Assembly (NCBI GenBank): GCA_963808545.1
Contig: CAWEGB010000008.1
Coordinates: 434,001-498,000 of the forward strand
Reading direction: 5' to 3'
Source of the DNA: JACVRW01 sp963808545
GTDB lineage: Bacteria; Actinomycetota; Thermoleophilia; Solirubrobacterales; Thermoleophilaceae
Length of the DNA: 64,000 bases
The notes under the pieces are model-generated. The model made no database searches. It had not been told where the DNA came from and was given only the letters and a program-made list of their open reading frames with translations. The translations under genes and the position numbers were made by a program. Of this stretch, positions 51,126 to 60,227 are shown in pieces (the stretch's first letter is position 1; every line of letters begins with the position of its first letter).

Positions 51126-51186
51126 GGGGTCCGAAGACGAAATCCGCTGCAAATGCCGGATGGCGGAGGCCCGTCTCAGCGCCAGC

Positions 51187-51208
51187 ATTCCGGTCGTGGA
51201 AACCGGAA
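51187..51208. promoter_or_regulatory. Inverted repeat before the ParB-like gene
   Basis: ATTCCGGT and ACCGGAAAT form an 8-bp dyad with a six-base centre, ending about five bases before the ATG at 51214. If that ATG is the true start, this is a good operator candidate; if the gene starts at 51160 it is coding. Confidence 0.3.
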
Positions 51209-51213
51209 ATCTC

Positions 51214-51654
51214 ATGATCGACGCCCAGACGGCCTTCGCCCGCGCCCGCAGGAGCCGCAGGCGCGCTCAGCTGCTCGGCTGGCTGCTCAGGCGGCCCGCG
51301 GCCGGGCGGCGTCTGGCCCTGCTCGACGCGGAGCTGAACGGGCTGCCTCCGGGCGCCCGGCGGCCTCTCGGCCTGGCAACGATTCCCCTGTGTTCGGTCA
51401 TCGGTACCGCCGAATGCGCGAAGACACGCTCCTTCGATTGCTGCTTTCGCCCATCATCATCGAGCCGGCGGCGCTGGGAGCACCTGTGGATGGCGGGGCG
51501 CCGAGGCACCTCCTTCCCGCCCATAGCCGTCTACCGGCTCGGCGACCGTCATTTCGTCGACGATGGGCACCATCGGGTCTCGGTCGCACGGGCTCTCGGG
51601 ATGGCCGCGATCGACGCTGAGGTCACCGAGATCAGGCCCCCGATCGAGCTCTGA
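51214..51654 (+). CDS. ParB/sulfiredoxin-fold hypothetical protein
   Basis: A 146-aa protein whose last 45 residues (FPPIAVYRLGDRHFVDDGHH and RVSVARALGMAAIDAEVTEI) form the core of a ParB-like nuclease/sulfiredoxin fold, with the DGHHRV phosphate-binding motif. The first part is Arg-rich and helical (FARARRSRRRAQLLGWLLRR). No helix-turn-helix follows, so it is not a partition protein. The start is uncertain: ATG 51214 or ATG 51160 (164 aa). Confidence 0.6.
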   Translation: MIDAQTAFARARRSRRRAQLLGWLLRRPAAGRRLALLDAELNGLPPGARRPLGLATIPLCSVIGTAECAKTRSFDCCFRPSSSSRRRWEHLWMAGRRGTSFPPIAVYRLGDRHFVDDGHHRVSVARALGMAAIDAEVTEIRPPIEL

Positions 51655-51711
51655 TAGCTTGGCCGCGGCCTGTCCTGGCCACTGAGAAGCTGGCTGAACG
51701 AGGGAGCTGCC

Positions 51712-52566
51712 ATGTGCTTGCCGGGGACCGTCGAGACCGTTCGTGAAGGCATCGAGGCCGAGCGGGCCTCGGAGCCGAAGAAGGGCCTGACCAGGCGAGC
51801 GACTTTCGCCGGTGCGGGCGCCACGGCACTCGCTGCCCTGCTGCCCACGAGCGCCTCCGCGCATCCGCGCAAGGGCTGGTCGCGGAAGAGCTACCAGGAC
51901 CTGACCCACGTCTTCACCGCGGGCTTTCCCGTGTACAGCGGCGACCCACCCAGCCGCCGGAACCTCACCACGGTCGAGGCCGATGGCTTCTACAAGCAGG
52001 AGTGGACGTTCGACGAGCACTCGGGCACCCACATGGACGCCCCGGGGCACTTCATCGCCGGAGGCCGGCTCGTGCCCGCGCTCGAGCCCGAGGAGCTGTT
52101 CGCGCCCGTGGCGGTGATCGACATCTCCCGTCGCGCCGCCTCCGACCCGGACGCCGAGGTCGAGGTGGACGACCTGCGTCGCTACGAGCGCCGCTACGGC
52201 CGCATCGCCCGCGGCGCGGTCGTCTTCATGTACTCCGGCTGGGAGGAGCGCCTGCCCGACCCGGTGGCGTTCAAGAACGCCGACGCGGGCGGCACATACC
52301 ACTTCCCCGGCTTCGGCATCGACGCCCTCGAATGGCTGCTGGCGCGACGCGAGATCAAGGGGATCGGGGTCGACACGATGAGCCTCGACCCGGGCAACTC
52401 CACCACCTTCCCGGTCCACACGAGCCTGCTCGGCGCCGACCACTACGGGGTTGAGAACGTGGCCAATCTCAGCCGCATCCCGCCGCGGGGCGCCGATGTC
52501 GTCGTCGGCGTGGTGCCCTGGGAAGAGGGCTCGGGCGGGCCCTGCCGCGTGCTCGCCACCTACTGA
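51712..52566 (+). CDS. Cyclase-family (kynurenine formamidase-like) hydrolase, exported
   Basis: A 284-aa metal-dependent hydrolase of the cyclase/KynB family. The zinc-binding signature DEHSGTHMDAPGHFIAGG is intact, as are WEERLPDP, FPGFGIDALEWLL and GVDTMSLDPGNS. The N-terminus has TRRATFAGAGATALAALL with a twin arginine and an ASA-H cut site, so Tat export is likely. ATG preceded by GAGGGAG. Substrate (formylkynurenine, isatin or another cyclic amide/ester) cannot be told. Confidence 0.82.
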   Translation: MCLPGTVETVREGIEAERASEPKKGLTRRATFAGAGATALAALLPTSASAHPRKGWSRKSYQDLTHVFTAGFPVYSGDPPSRRNLTTVEADGFYKQEWTFDEHSGTHMDAPGHFIAGGRLVPALEPEELFAPVAVIDISRRAASDPDAEVEVDDLRRYERRYGRIARGAVVFMYSGWEERLPDPVAFKNADAGGTYHFPGFGIDALEWLLARREIKGIGVDTMSLDPGNSTTFPVHTSLLGADHYGVENVANLSRIPPRGADVVVGVVPWEEGSGGPCRVLATY

Positions 52567-52570
52567 GCGG

Positions 52571-53938
52571 TCACTGGCCCGCGGGCCCGGCCAGCGCGTC
52601 GAGCTCTGCCTGCTCGAGGCGTCCGTCGGGGAACCGCAGGTAGGCCTCGTCGTCCAGGCAGACCACGCTCTCGGCGTCCTCGCCGAGCGCCATCCGGGCA
52701 AGCAGCGCGGCTGCGATGCGATGCACGTCACGCACGATCCCGAGCGCCAGCAGCGAGCGAGTCTCGTTGGCCACCGCGCCGTCGCCCACGCGGAGCACCA
52801 CGCGGACCGGCTGGTGGATGCCGCGCGCCGTCATGGCGGCGGAGATGTTCTCCAGGTCGTCCGAGGTCACCGCCGCCACCGCCTTGGCCTTGGGCAGCGA
52901 CAGCCGCCGCATCAGCGACGGGTCCGCCCCACGCCCCACCACCACCGGCAGCCCGTACTCGCGCGCCAGGCCCACTGTCTCGGTGTCCTCGTCCTGCTCG
53001 ACGGCCACCACCGGCACCTTGCACTCGCGCAACACCAGGCACAGCCGCAGGCCGACCTGTCCCAGGCCGATGACCACCACGTGGTCGCGCCGGGGAACGG
53101 CGCGCTTGCCGAACAGACCGGTCAGGCGCCGGTCGATCACGCGGTTGACCAGGCCGGCGGTGAAGGCGGCGGCGAACACGAGCGCGATCAGCATCGAGAC
53201 CGAGGTGAAGACCTTGTACCAGCCCGGTCCGTCCTTGACCGCCGGGTTGGGATCGACCGTCACGAGCGTCTTGGCCGACCCGTAGAAGGCGTCGACCACC
53301 GTGTCGTCGAGCACGAACACGGCCGTCACCGTCTCGATGAGGAACACGGTGATCAGCCCCAGCGAACCGAACAGCAGCAGGCCGGCGCTCTTGTCGTACG
53401 GGGTGAACAGGGCGCGCGCGAACGCCTCGGGCCGCCGCTGCTTCTGGGTGGGGATCGGCTCCTCGCGCACGTCGTCGCCGTCCTCGACGAGGCCGACCGG
53501 AGTTCCGTCCTCCTCGCTCACCGCCGTGAAGCTCTCGTCGATGCACGGACCGGCCAGCGAGGGCGCGACGATGTCGGCCAGGGAGGCCACCTTGGCCGGG
53601 CTGAGCCGCTCCGTCATCTGCTCGGCCATCGTGGGATCGAAGATGGTGAGGAGCAGCGGGACGTCCTGTGAGGCCGACCGCACCATCAGGGCGCGGCGGA
53701 GCACCACCGCGTCGGTGCGACCAACCACCGCGACACAGTCGGCGTCGGCCCCCTCGAGCGTCTCCCGGACCTCGTTCTCGTCCGGCTCGCGGAGATGGGT
53801 CACCTCGGCCTCGAGGGCCTCGAGCGCCCGCACGGTCTCCTCGCTGAGGTCGCCGTCGCCGACGACCACGATCCTGCGCGTCGCGCCTCCCTCCACGGGC
53901 GTCAGGGTATCCGCCCAAGGCGTCGCCAGGGCTACCAT
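52571..53938 (-). CDS. TrkA-N membrane protein, ion-channel-like
   Basis: A 455-aa protein with two Rossmann RCK/TrkA-N domains around a two-helix membrane core. The N-terminal RCK (IVVVGDGDLSEETVRALEAL) has a degenerate Gly motif; the C-terminal one (HVVVIGLGQVGLRLCLVLRE) is intact. The membrane part (LLLFGSLGLITVFLIETVTA and SVSMLIALVFAAAFTAGLVN) flanks a pore-loop-like KTLVTVDPN, where a K+ channel would have TVGYG. It may be a channel of other selectivity or a NAD-sensing regulator. Divergent from the VOC gene by 29 bp. Confidence 0.75.
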   Translation of the reverse strand: MVALATPWADTLTPVEGGATRRIVVVGDGDLSEETVRALEALEAEVTHLREPDENEVRETLEGADADCVAVVGRTDAVVLRRALMVRSASQDVPLLLTIFDPTMAEQMTERLSPAKVASLADIVAPSLAGPCIDESFTAVSEEDGTPVGLVEDGDDVREEPIPTQKQRRPEAFARALFTPYDKSAGLLLFGSLGLITVFLIETVTAVFVLDDTVVDAFYGSAKTLVTVDPNPAVKDGPGWYKVFTSVSMLIALVFAAAFTAGLVNRVIDRRLTGLFGKRAVPRRDHVVVIGLGQVGLRLCLVLRECKVPVVAVEQDEDTETVGLAREYGLPVVVGRGADPSLMRRLSLPKAKAVAAVTSDDLENISAAMTARGIHQPVRVVLRVGDGAVANETRSLLALGIVRDVHRIAAALLARMALGEDAESVVCLDDEAYLRFPDGRLEQAELDALAGPAGQ

Positions 53939-53967
53939 GGCGCTCCGCGACGGACCCAGGAGGTCCC

Positions 53968-54345
53968 ATGAAGCCGAGGCTTGACCACGTCGGGTTGGAT
54001 GTGAGCGACTACGAGACCAGCAAGGCGTTCTACGAGCGGGCGCTCGCTCCGCTCGGGATGAGGCTCATCATGGAACCCGTGGCCGATGTGGGTGGCTTTG
54101 GCGACGACTTCCCCTTCTTCTGGATCGGGAAGCGAGACCGCGGAGCCGACAGCGGCGTGCACGTGGCGTTCACCGCCGCGGATCGCGGGACCGTCGACGC
54201 ATTCCACGTCGCCGCGCTCGAGGCCGGTGGCACGGAGAACGGCGAGCCCGGCGTCCGGGAGATCTACCACCCGGACTACTACGGAGCGTTCGTGCTCGAC
54301 CCGGACGGCAACAACGTGGAAGCCGTCTGCCACACGCCGGCCTAG
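53968..54345 (+). CDS. VOC superfamily (glyoxalase/dioxygenase fold) protein
   Basis: A 125-aa protein with the paired beta-alpha-beta-beta-beta modules of the vicinal oxygen chelate fold: LDHVGLDVSDYETSKAFYER, VHVAFTAADRGTVDAFHVAA and YYGAFVLDPDGNNVEAVCH. The metal-site His near the start and Glu in NNVEAVCH are present. ATG with a clear AGGAGG ribosome site. Substrate unknown. It is the last ordinary gene before the gene-poor stretch. Confidence 0.83.
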   Translation: MKPRLDHVGLDVSDYETSKAFYERALAPLGMRLIMEPVADVGGFGDDFPFFWIGKRDRGADSGVHVAFTAADRGTVDAFHVAALEAGGTENGEPGVREIYHPDYYGAFVLDPDGNNVEAVCHTPA

Positions 54346-55310
54346 GCGTTCCGCCGTCTCCGACCGCCACCCGCCTCCAGAGCTGACCAAGCGATGGCCC
54401 GTTGTAGGCGCCCAGCCAGAAGTGAGCATGCGATTCCCCGGTAACGAGCGAAATCTGACGGCCATGCCCAGCCGGATGAGCCCCAGGGTGGATTCACAGG
54501 CCGACGCGCCTCGATAGGTGCCGTTGCACCGGAGTTTCAGATCGAGGAGCGTCGCCGCAGGCCGCTGCCTTCGGCGAAAGGTCCGCCCGCCGAGCTGCCC
54601 TCCTCCTTTTCGTCCGCCCCGAGAGCGAGCGCCACGTCAGCGAAGACGCCTCCTTCCAACTCGAAGGCAGCAGCCTCCGACACGTCTGCTCGATTTGGGG
54701 TCGATAGGCCCTGCTGCGTTCCCTTAGGTCAGTTGAGGTCCGCTCAGCTTGCTACCACAGGAACGGACAGCCAGACGAAGCCCCGACTGGACTGTTCGCC
54801 GCTTAACGCGGTGCAGGCCCGGTCGCTATGGCTTCGAGACCCGCTGAAATCGCGCGCAGCGCGGCGACGCATCTTCGACGCTCGTCCGGCGAATCCGGAG
54901 GGGTCGGGGACCCGCGCGAGCGCCCTGCACGATGCGGTGGCGGTCGTACGGTTGCATGAGATTGCCCGCGAAAGCGGTCCGAAACATGGCGACGGCCTAA
55001 TACCCCATGGTAGGCGTGGTGCATCTTCCGGCGGCCCGAACAGTGCATTCATTGGCGGTCAACAGAACCTTGACCTCGACCAGGGGAAAGGCGACGCTGA
55101 CCGGGCGGCCGATCGTCGCTAGTGGCGCAGCTTGGACCCGGATGGGAGCCGCAAGGCGTGATCAGACTACTGCGGCGCCTGCGGCCATGCCTCAACTTGG
55201 CCCTCCTCACGGCAGTGGCGGTCGCCCCGTCGCTAAGGGACTGATCCTTGTCGGCGCTTTGCACTCGGAGCAGGTGAGCTGAAGTCCGACCCCATGGCAC
55301 CGAGTCGGAC
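54346..55310. other. Gene-poor region, 5' side of the island-like stretch
   Basis: About 965 bp without a credible gene. Possible frames lack homology, good starts and the codon bias of neighbours, and the sequence is visibly less GC-rich. It contains direct-repeat copy A. The rest shows nothing I can name. Confidence 0.6.
54396..54580. repeat. Diverged direct repeat, copy A
   Basis: It shares long identical blocks with 60000-60227 in the same orientation: GGCCCGTTGTAGGCGCCCA at the left end, then GAGCGAAATCTGA, GGCCATGCCCAGCC, TCGATAGGTGCCGTTGC and GAGGAGCGTC. Copy B carries about 46 extra bases in the middle. No gene is recognisable in it. Confidence 0.75.
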
Positions 55311-58136
55311 GTGGGCTCGTCACTACTTGAGCGCGCCCCGGACCTAGCCGAGATCAGCCGGTGCGTTCGAGCGGCCGGAGCAGGCGAGGGGTGCGCCTTG
55401 ATGCTCGAGGGACCAGCGGGGATCGGCAAGACGGCGCTTCTCACCGCCGCGTGTGACGAGGCCCGCAGAGCCGGCATGGCGACTCTCACCGCGCGTGCCG
55501 GAGAGCTCGAGGGCGGCTTGCCCTGGGGCGTCGTCCGCGGCCTCTTCGAGCCGGAGCTGGCCGGAGCCTCGAGGGCCGAGCAGCGGGACCTGCTCTCCGA
55601 CGCGGCCGGGCTCGCCCGCATCGCGCTCCGGTCTGACGGCGGGGATGTGGCTCCCCGGCGGGCCGACGCGCTGGGGGCGGCGCTGCATGGCCTCTACTGG
55701 CTGACGGCGAACATTGCCGCGAGGGGGCCCGTTCTGCTGGCGATCGACGACGCCCACTGGGCCGACAAGCCGTCGCTGCGCTGGCTCGCGTATCTGGTCA
55801 CGCGCTTGGAAGGCCTGCCCGTGCTGGTCGTAATGACGGTCCGGCCCTGCGAGCCCGGCATGCCATTGGGGGCGATCTCGGCGATCGCGCGAGCTGGGAG
55901 CGTCGTGCAACCTTCCGCACTCAGCTGCGAAGCCACCGGGCTGCTCGTGCGCGCCATGCTCGGAGAGGAGGCGAGCGCGGATCTCTGCGATTCCTGCCAT
56001 TCGGCGACCGCGGGCAATCCATTTCTGCTGCGTTGCCTGCTCGTGGAGCTGCGCGATCGGGACGGCCTACCGGACGGCACGAGCACCGAATCGGTTACGG
56101 AGATCCACTCGGACGTGATCTCGCGCGCGATCCTTGCCCGTCTGGCGCGCCTGCCGGAGATCGCGCGTGAGCTCGCGTCGGCAATCGCTGTGTTCGGTGC
56201 GTGCTGCTCGCTTGACGACGCGGCCGCGATTGCCGGCCTCGACGCGGATGCAGCGATCGCGGCGGCCGACGCGCTGGCCGCGCAGGACGTGATCGTCAAG
56301 AGCGAGCCGTTGGAATTCGTGCATCCGATCGTCCGGACCGCCGTCTATGACGAGATACCGAATCATCGGAGGGTGCGCTGGCACGCGCGGGCGGCTCGCC
56401 TCCTCGATGACGCCGAGGCGCCCACCGATGAAATCGCCGTCCATCTGCTCCCGATTGCGCCGAACGCGGACGCGACGGTGGTCGGCATCCTCCACTCGGC
56501 CGCAGCCGCCGCGCTGCGCGCGGGCGCGCCGGAGTCCGCGGTCGAATATCTCACCCGAGCACTCGCGGAGCCGCCTCCGGCCCGCTCTCGCGTGGCGATC
56601 TTACGCGAGCTCGGAGCTGCCGAGGCCTCGCTCCAGGACCCGGCCGGCGCCGGGCACCTCCAGGAGGCACTCAGCTTGAGCTCCCAGCCGAGCGAGCGCG
56701 CCGAGATCGCGCGGGAGCTGGCCATCCCGCTGATGCACAACGGGCGGATGGGCGAGGCCGTCGATTTGCTCGAGCGAGCGGCCGGCGAGCTCGCGCCCGG
56801 CGACCGGGAGCTGCGGCTCGAGCTCGAGGCCGACATCATCGGGGCGGGCCGGCTGCATCCTGCTCTCCGGCGGACTGCTCTCGCGCGTGTACCGGCGCTC
56901 CGAGCCGCCTGCCTGGAGGGACGGACGTTCGGGGAGCGGGTGGCCCTATCGGCGGTCGCCCTGGAGCTCCAATCTCCCCTGGGCACGGCCGCGGAATCGA
57001 TCAGATGCGCCGAGCGGGCGCTTGGTGGCGGGCGCCTGATGGCGGAGGCCAGCGTGGAGTCTCCCGCCCTGTGGTACGCCGCGACCGCGCTCATCCTCGC
57101 GGACGCCTTTGAAGTCGCTGACCAAGTGCTCGAGTCGGCGGTCGCCGAGTCCCGCTGTCGGGGCTCCACCGTGGGGTTGGCGCTCGGCTTGGGCTTCCGG
57201 GCCCTGCTCGGTTACCGGACCGGTCGGCTCGACGAGGCTGAAGCGGATGCACGCCAGGCGCTCGAGATCTCAGCGACGGCGCGTTGGGCGGGGAGCGTCT
57301 ACGCGCTGCTGTTCTTGATCGAAGTCCTGGTCGAACGGGACCGGCCCGATGATGCCGTGGAGGCCCTCGCCGCAAGCGGGCTTGACAGCCACGACGGTGA
57401 ACTCTTGCCGCTCCTGCTCATACGTCACGGCCGGGGTCGGCTGAGCCTCGCTCTCGGGGAAGCGGAAGCCGGTCTCCGCGACATGCGGGCCGCCGCCGCC
57501 CAGCTCGAGGCCGGGGCATTTCCGCCGCAGCTGTGGCCATGGCGGTCGAGTCACGCGCTTGCGCTCGCGGCTGCGGGCGAGACGGAGGAGGCGTGCCGGC
57601 TCGCAGACCAGGAGCTTCGACTGACGCGCGCGTTCGGGGCTCCCGGCTCGCTCGGAATCTCGCTCCGCACACGTGGGCTGGTCGAGCCCGGAGCCGCCGA
57701 CCTGGACCTGCTTCGCGAGGCGGTCGCCGTGCTCGCCGGCTCGGGCGCAGTGCTGGAGCACGCCCGGGCCTTGGTCGAGCTCGGAGCCGCCCTGCGGCGG
57801 GCGCGGCATCGGTTGAAGAGCGTCGAGCCGTTGCGCGAGGGCTTGGATCTCGCGCACCGATACGGCGCAAGCGCGCTCGCTGCGCGGGCCCGCGACGAGC
57901 TCGTGACCGCCGGAGCCAGGCCGAGGCGCGACGCGCTCCACGGCCGCGACGCGCTCACGGCATGCGAGCTCCGGATCGCGCGGATGGCAGCGGATGGGCG
58001 GAGCAATCGCGAGATCGCGCAGGCGCTCTTCGTCGGCCTGCGCACCGTCGAGACCCACCTGACCCACACCTACCAGAAGCTCGCCATTCATTCTCGCGAC
58101 GCGCTATCCGGCGCTCTCAGCGCGCGCGCGCCGTAA
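55311..58136 (+). CDS. Large ATP-binding LuxR-family regulator (LAL/MalT-like)
   Basis: A 941-aa STAND-type transcription regulator. The start (GTG) gives LLERAPDLAEISRCV. Walker A is GPAGIGKT at residues 34-41; Walker B VLLAIDDAHWAD near 145. A winged-helix and TPR-like sensor region (residues about 350-860, many Ala/Leu/Glu helices such as VEYLTRALAEPPPARSRVAI) follows. The C-terminal LuxR HTH is TACELRIARMAADGRSNREI and AQALFVGLRTVETHLTHTYQ. It would bind an inducer and ATP, then DNA. It lies inside the direct-repeat-bounded stretch with no co-oriented target gene, so its regulon is unknown. Confidence 0.9.
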   Translation: MGSSLLERAPDLAEISRCVRAAGAGEGCALMLEGPAGIGKTALLTAACDEARRAGMATLTARAGELEGGLPWGVVRGLFEPELAGASRAEQRDLLSDAAGLARIALRSDGGDVAPRRADALGAALHGLYWLTANIAARGPVLLAIDDAHWADKPSLRWLAYLVTRLEGLPVLVVMTVRPCEPGMPLGAISAIARAGSVVQPSALSCEATGLLVRAMLGEEASADLCDSCHSATAGNPFLLRCLLVELRDRDGLPDGTSTESVTEIHSDVISRAILARLARLPEIARELASAIAVFGACCSLDDAAAIAGLDADAAIAAADALAAQDVIVKSEPLEFVHPIVRTAVYDEIPNHRRVRWHARAARLLDDAEAPTDEIAVHLLPIAPNADATVVGILHSAAAAALRAGAPESAVEYLTRALAEPPPARSRVAILRELGAAEASLQDPAGAGHLQEALSLSSQPSERAEIARELAIPLMHNGRMGEAVDLLERAAGELAPGDRELRLELEADIIGAGRLHPALRRTALARVPALRAACLEGRTFGERVALSAVALELQSPLGTAAESIRCAERALGGGRLMAEASVESPALWYAATALILADAFEVADQVLESAVAESRCRGSTVGLALGLGFRALLGYRTGRLDEAEADARQALEISATARWAGSVYALLFLIEVLVERDRPDDAVEALAASGLDSHDGELLPLLLIRHGRGRLSLALGEAEAGLRDMRAAAAQLEAGAFPPQLWPWRSSHALALAAAGETEEACRLADQELRLTRAFGAPGSLGISLRTRGLVEPGAADLDLLREAVAVLAGSGAVLEHARALVELGAALRRARHRLKSVEPLREGLDLAHRYGASALAARARDELVTAGARPRRDALHGRDALTACELRIARMAADGRSNREIAQALFVGLRTVETHLTHTYQKLAIHSRDALSGALSARAP

Positions 58137-58154
58137 GCGCTGTGGATGGGCGAA

Positions 58155-58182
58155 AGCGGGCGCCGATCGCTCGACGCCCGCT
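58155..58182. terminator. Hairpin between convergent genes
   Basis: AGCGGGCG (58155-58162) and CGCCCGCT (58175-58182) form an 8-bp stem with a 12-base loop between the LuxR gene stop and the end of the minus-strand repeat protein. No strong T-tract, so a weak bidirectional terminator at best. Confidence 0.35.
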
Positions 58183-58202
58183 CACCCCCACGGCGGGGTC
58201 CT

Positions 58203-58678
58203 CTACGAAGCTGTCCAGCGGGGCCGCGGTCGCCGCGCCACGGCGACGAAACCGACGGACAACAGGGCGATCAACAGCGCGCTGGCCGAGAACACGATCG
58301 CGAGCGTCTGGCTGCTGCCCTCTTCAACTGTGACCACCGTGCGGCGTTCGACCGCAACCGGCGCGGGAGTCGACACCGAGCCCGTCGTGATCCCGCGGGC
58401 GGCGTCCCGCGCATCCGGCGAGCGCAGGTCGCGATACCCGGCCGACGGCTGCGCCGCTTGCTGTGACGCGAGCGCGGCATCGCGGGCATCCGGCGAGCGC
58501 AGGTCGCTGATTACCCGGCCGCCGGCTCCGCCGCCAGCGCGGCATCGCGCGCGTCCGGCGAGCGCAGGTCCTGATTGGTCGTCTGCGCGACCGCGGTCGG
58601 CGCCGCGACGGTGAGTACGCACGCGGATAGCGCAAGCGCAACTGCTCGGCGTCGCCTCAAGCTGAACCTCCGGTTCAT
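58203..58678 (-). pseudogene. Secreted DLRSPDARD-repeat membrane protein, frameshifted
   Basis: The ATG at 58678, with AAGGAG seven bases upstream, opens a signal peptide (MNRRFSLRRRRAVALALSAC; cut after PTAVAQ). The frame reads one NQDLRSPDARDAALAAE unit and stops at a TAA near 58511. The -1 frame continues from the same place with two more DLRSPDARDAA units, a Thr/Val-rich linker and a C-terminal membrane helix (TLAIVFSASALLIALLSVGF) with a basic end (ARRPRPRW). One missing base near 58515-58530 explains both halves. Either a recent pseudogene or a sequence error. Role unknown. Confidence 0.6.
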
Positions 58679-58696
58679 TGCGAGTCTCCTTCTCAA

Positions 58697-58984
58697 TGGC
58701 CTCGCGGATCGCGAAGCGTTGGCCAGTTCGCCACGATCTTGGTGCGTTGGGGGATCCCTCGCGTCGTGGAAGGGACCACGATCTTTGGCGGCCCGGCGAC
58801 CGGGAGAAGCGGAGACGCGCTACGGGGAGTCGGTTTCCCCTGTCGAACGGCTGCCTGGGAGGCGAGCGTCAGGATCCGTCCGATTTCCCCCAAACGAGAC
58901 CATAATCTTCATCGGGGGCGGTTCCTGCAGCGGTCGCGGTCATCGCGCTGCCCGAAGCGGCCGAGTTAGCGCGACAATGGGCAC
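58697..58984. other. Intergenic region between two divergent island genes
   Basis: About 290 bp with no gene. CCACGATCTT occurs twice in direct orientation (58731-58740 and 58776-58785), a possible regulator site. GACAAT, ten bases before the PAS-LuxR ATG, could be a -10. Nothing else is recognised. Confidence 0.4.
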
Positions 58985-59581
58985 ATGGACTCTGAGGGAT
59001 GGTCGACTCTCTTCCACGCGGCGTTCAGGGATTCCCGCAATGCGATGTGCCTGGCGGACGACGCCCGGCGCATCGTCGACGTCAACGGTGCCTGCCTGCA
59101 CCTGCTGGGCTACCGCCGGGCCAGGGTCGTGGATCGACCCATGTACGAGTTCGTCGCCGGCGACCCGCTCATGACGCCACGGCAGTGGGCGGCCGCGCTG
59201 GGGCGACGCCGCTTCACCGGCGACGGGGAAATGGTGCGCTCGGACGGGGCGACGGTGCGTGTCCAGTGGGGCGCCACAACAGAGATGGTCACCGGGCGCA
59301 GGCTCGTCCTGGTCGTCGCGCTGAGCATCTCGGGCCGGGGGCGCGGTCTTCGACTCGCGGAGACGTCTGAGGCCGGCCCGGCCGCGCTTTCGGACCGGCA
59401 GCGCGAGATCGTCCGACTCGTGGCGCTGGGTCGCACGAGCCCGGAGATCGCCGATGAGCTCCAGATCAGCCACAACACCGTCCGCACTCACATGCGCAAC
59501 TCGATGAAAAGGGTGGGCGCACGCTCGCGCGCCCAGCTGGTCGCCAAGGCGCTCGGGGAGGGGCACGCGCTGGCGCCGTGA
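58985..59581 (+). CDS. PAS-LuxR transcription regulator
   Basis: A 198-aa one-component regulator. Residues about 8-110 form a PAS domain (FRDSRNAMCLADDARRIVDV, NGACLHLLGYRRARVVDRPM), and residues 133-190 a LuxR HTH (ALSDRQREIVRLVALGRTSP, EIADELQISHNTVRTHMRNS). PAS-HTH proteins of this size sense small ligands or redox state. The ATG at 58985 has no strong ribosome site. It lies in the direct-repeat-bounded stretch, divergent from the DLRSPDARD gene, which may be a target. Confidence 0.87.
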   Translation: MDSEGWSTLFHAAFRDSRNAMCLADDARRIVDVNGACLHLLGYRRARVVDRPMYEFVAGDPLMTPRQWAAALGRRRFTGDGEMVRSDGATVRVQWGATTEMVTGRRLVLVVALSISGRGRGLRLAETSEAGPAALSDRQREIVRLVALGRTSPEIADELQISHNTVRTHMRNSMKRVGARSRAQLVAKALGEGHALAP

Positions 59582-59999
59582 CATCACGCAACGGAGGCAT
59601 GGACCGCCCGCGCTTCCGGAGCCACGGTGAAGCTCATGACCGAGCGCCGCCTCCCCGACGACCGGCCGATCGGCTCTCAGCCCATGCGCCTTGTTCGAGA
59701 CCCGGCGTCCCCCTCAGCTGGCCGGGAGGGTCCTGGCGCCCGCGGTATCTTCTGCCAGCCCCTTCGCAAAATGCTGACCACGCCGGCGAAATGCGCTAGG
59801 CGTTCGGCATGGCGGCGATCAGCCTTGGCTCAGCGCCTCGAGTCGCTCCGCGGCATCGGTCTCGTCCTCGGCGGCCGGGTCGAGCTCGACGGCGCGCTCA
59901 TAGCAGTGCCGGCGAACGTCTCCCGCTAGCGCAAGAGTGGACGCGGAAAGACGCCTGTCGGATACGGCGGTCATTTCCAGATCAAGTAGAGGCGTACAA

Positions 60000-60227
60000 G
60001 GCCCGTTGTAGGCGCCCATCACAACTGAGCACGCGTACCCGGGTAGAGAGCGAAATCTGATGGCCATGCCCAGCCAGATGAGCACCGAATGCCCAAATAA
60101 TTCGAGCAATTCGTCGAACGCACCTGTGAGCTCCCAAGCGGTGGACTCAGACGCCGACGCGCTTCGATAGGTGCCGTTGCGGCGGCTTTCAGATTGAGGA
60201 GCGTCACGCACCGCTGCTTCGTCGAAA
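60000..60227. repeat. Diverged direct repeat, copy B
   Basis: The partner of 54396-54580 in the same orientation, with the same left end GGCCCGTTGTAGGCGCCCA and right part TCGATAGGTGCCGTTGC. It has about 46 additional bases near 60084-60130. It ends 69 bp before the tRNA-Gly fragment. Confidence 0.75.

Noticed and set aside
53932..54465. Minus-strand frame over copy A reading MAVRFRSLPG
   Set aside because: It runs through the VOC gene in antisense; the similar phrase in copy B (MAIRFRSLPG) only reflects the shared DNA repeat. No start, codon bias or homology supports a protein.
54733..55122. Plus frame of 129 codons in the gene-poor region
   Set aside because: Mixed composition, no ribosome site and no recognisable fold; an opposite-strand frame of the same length exists.
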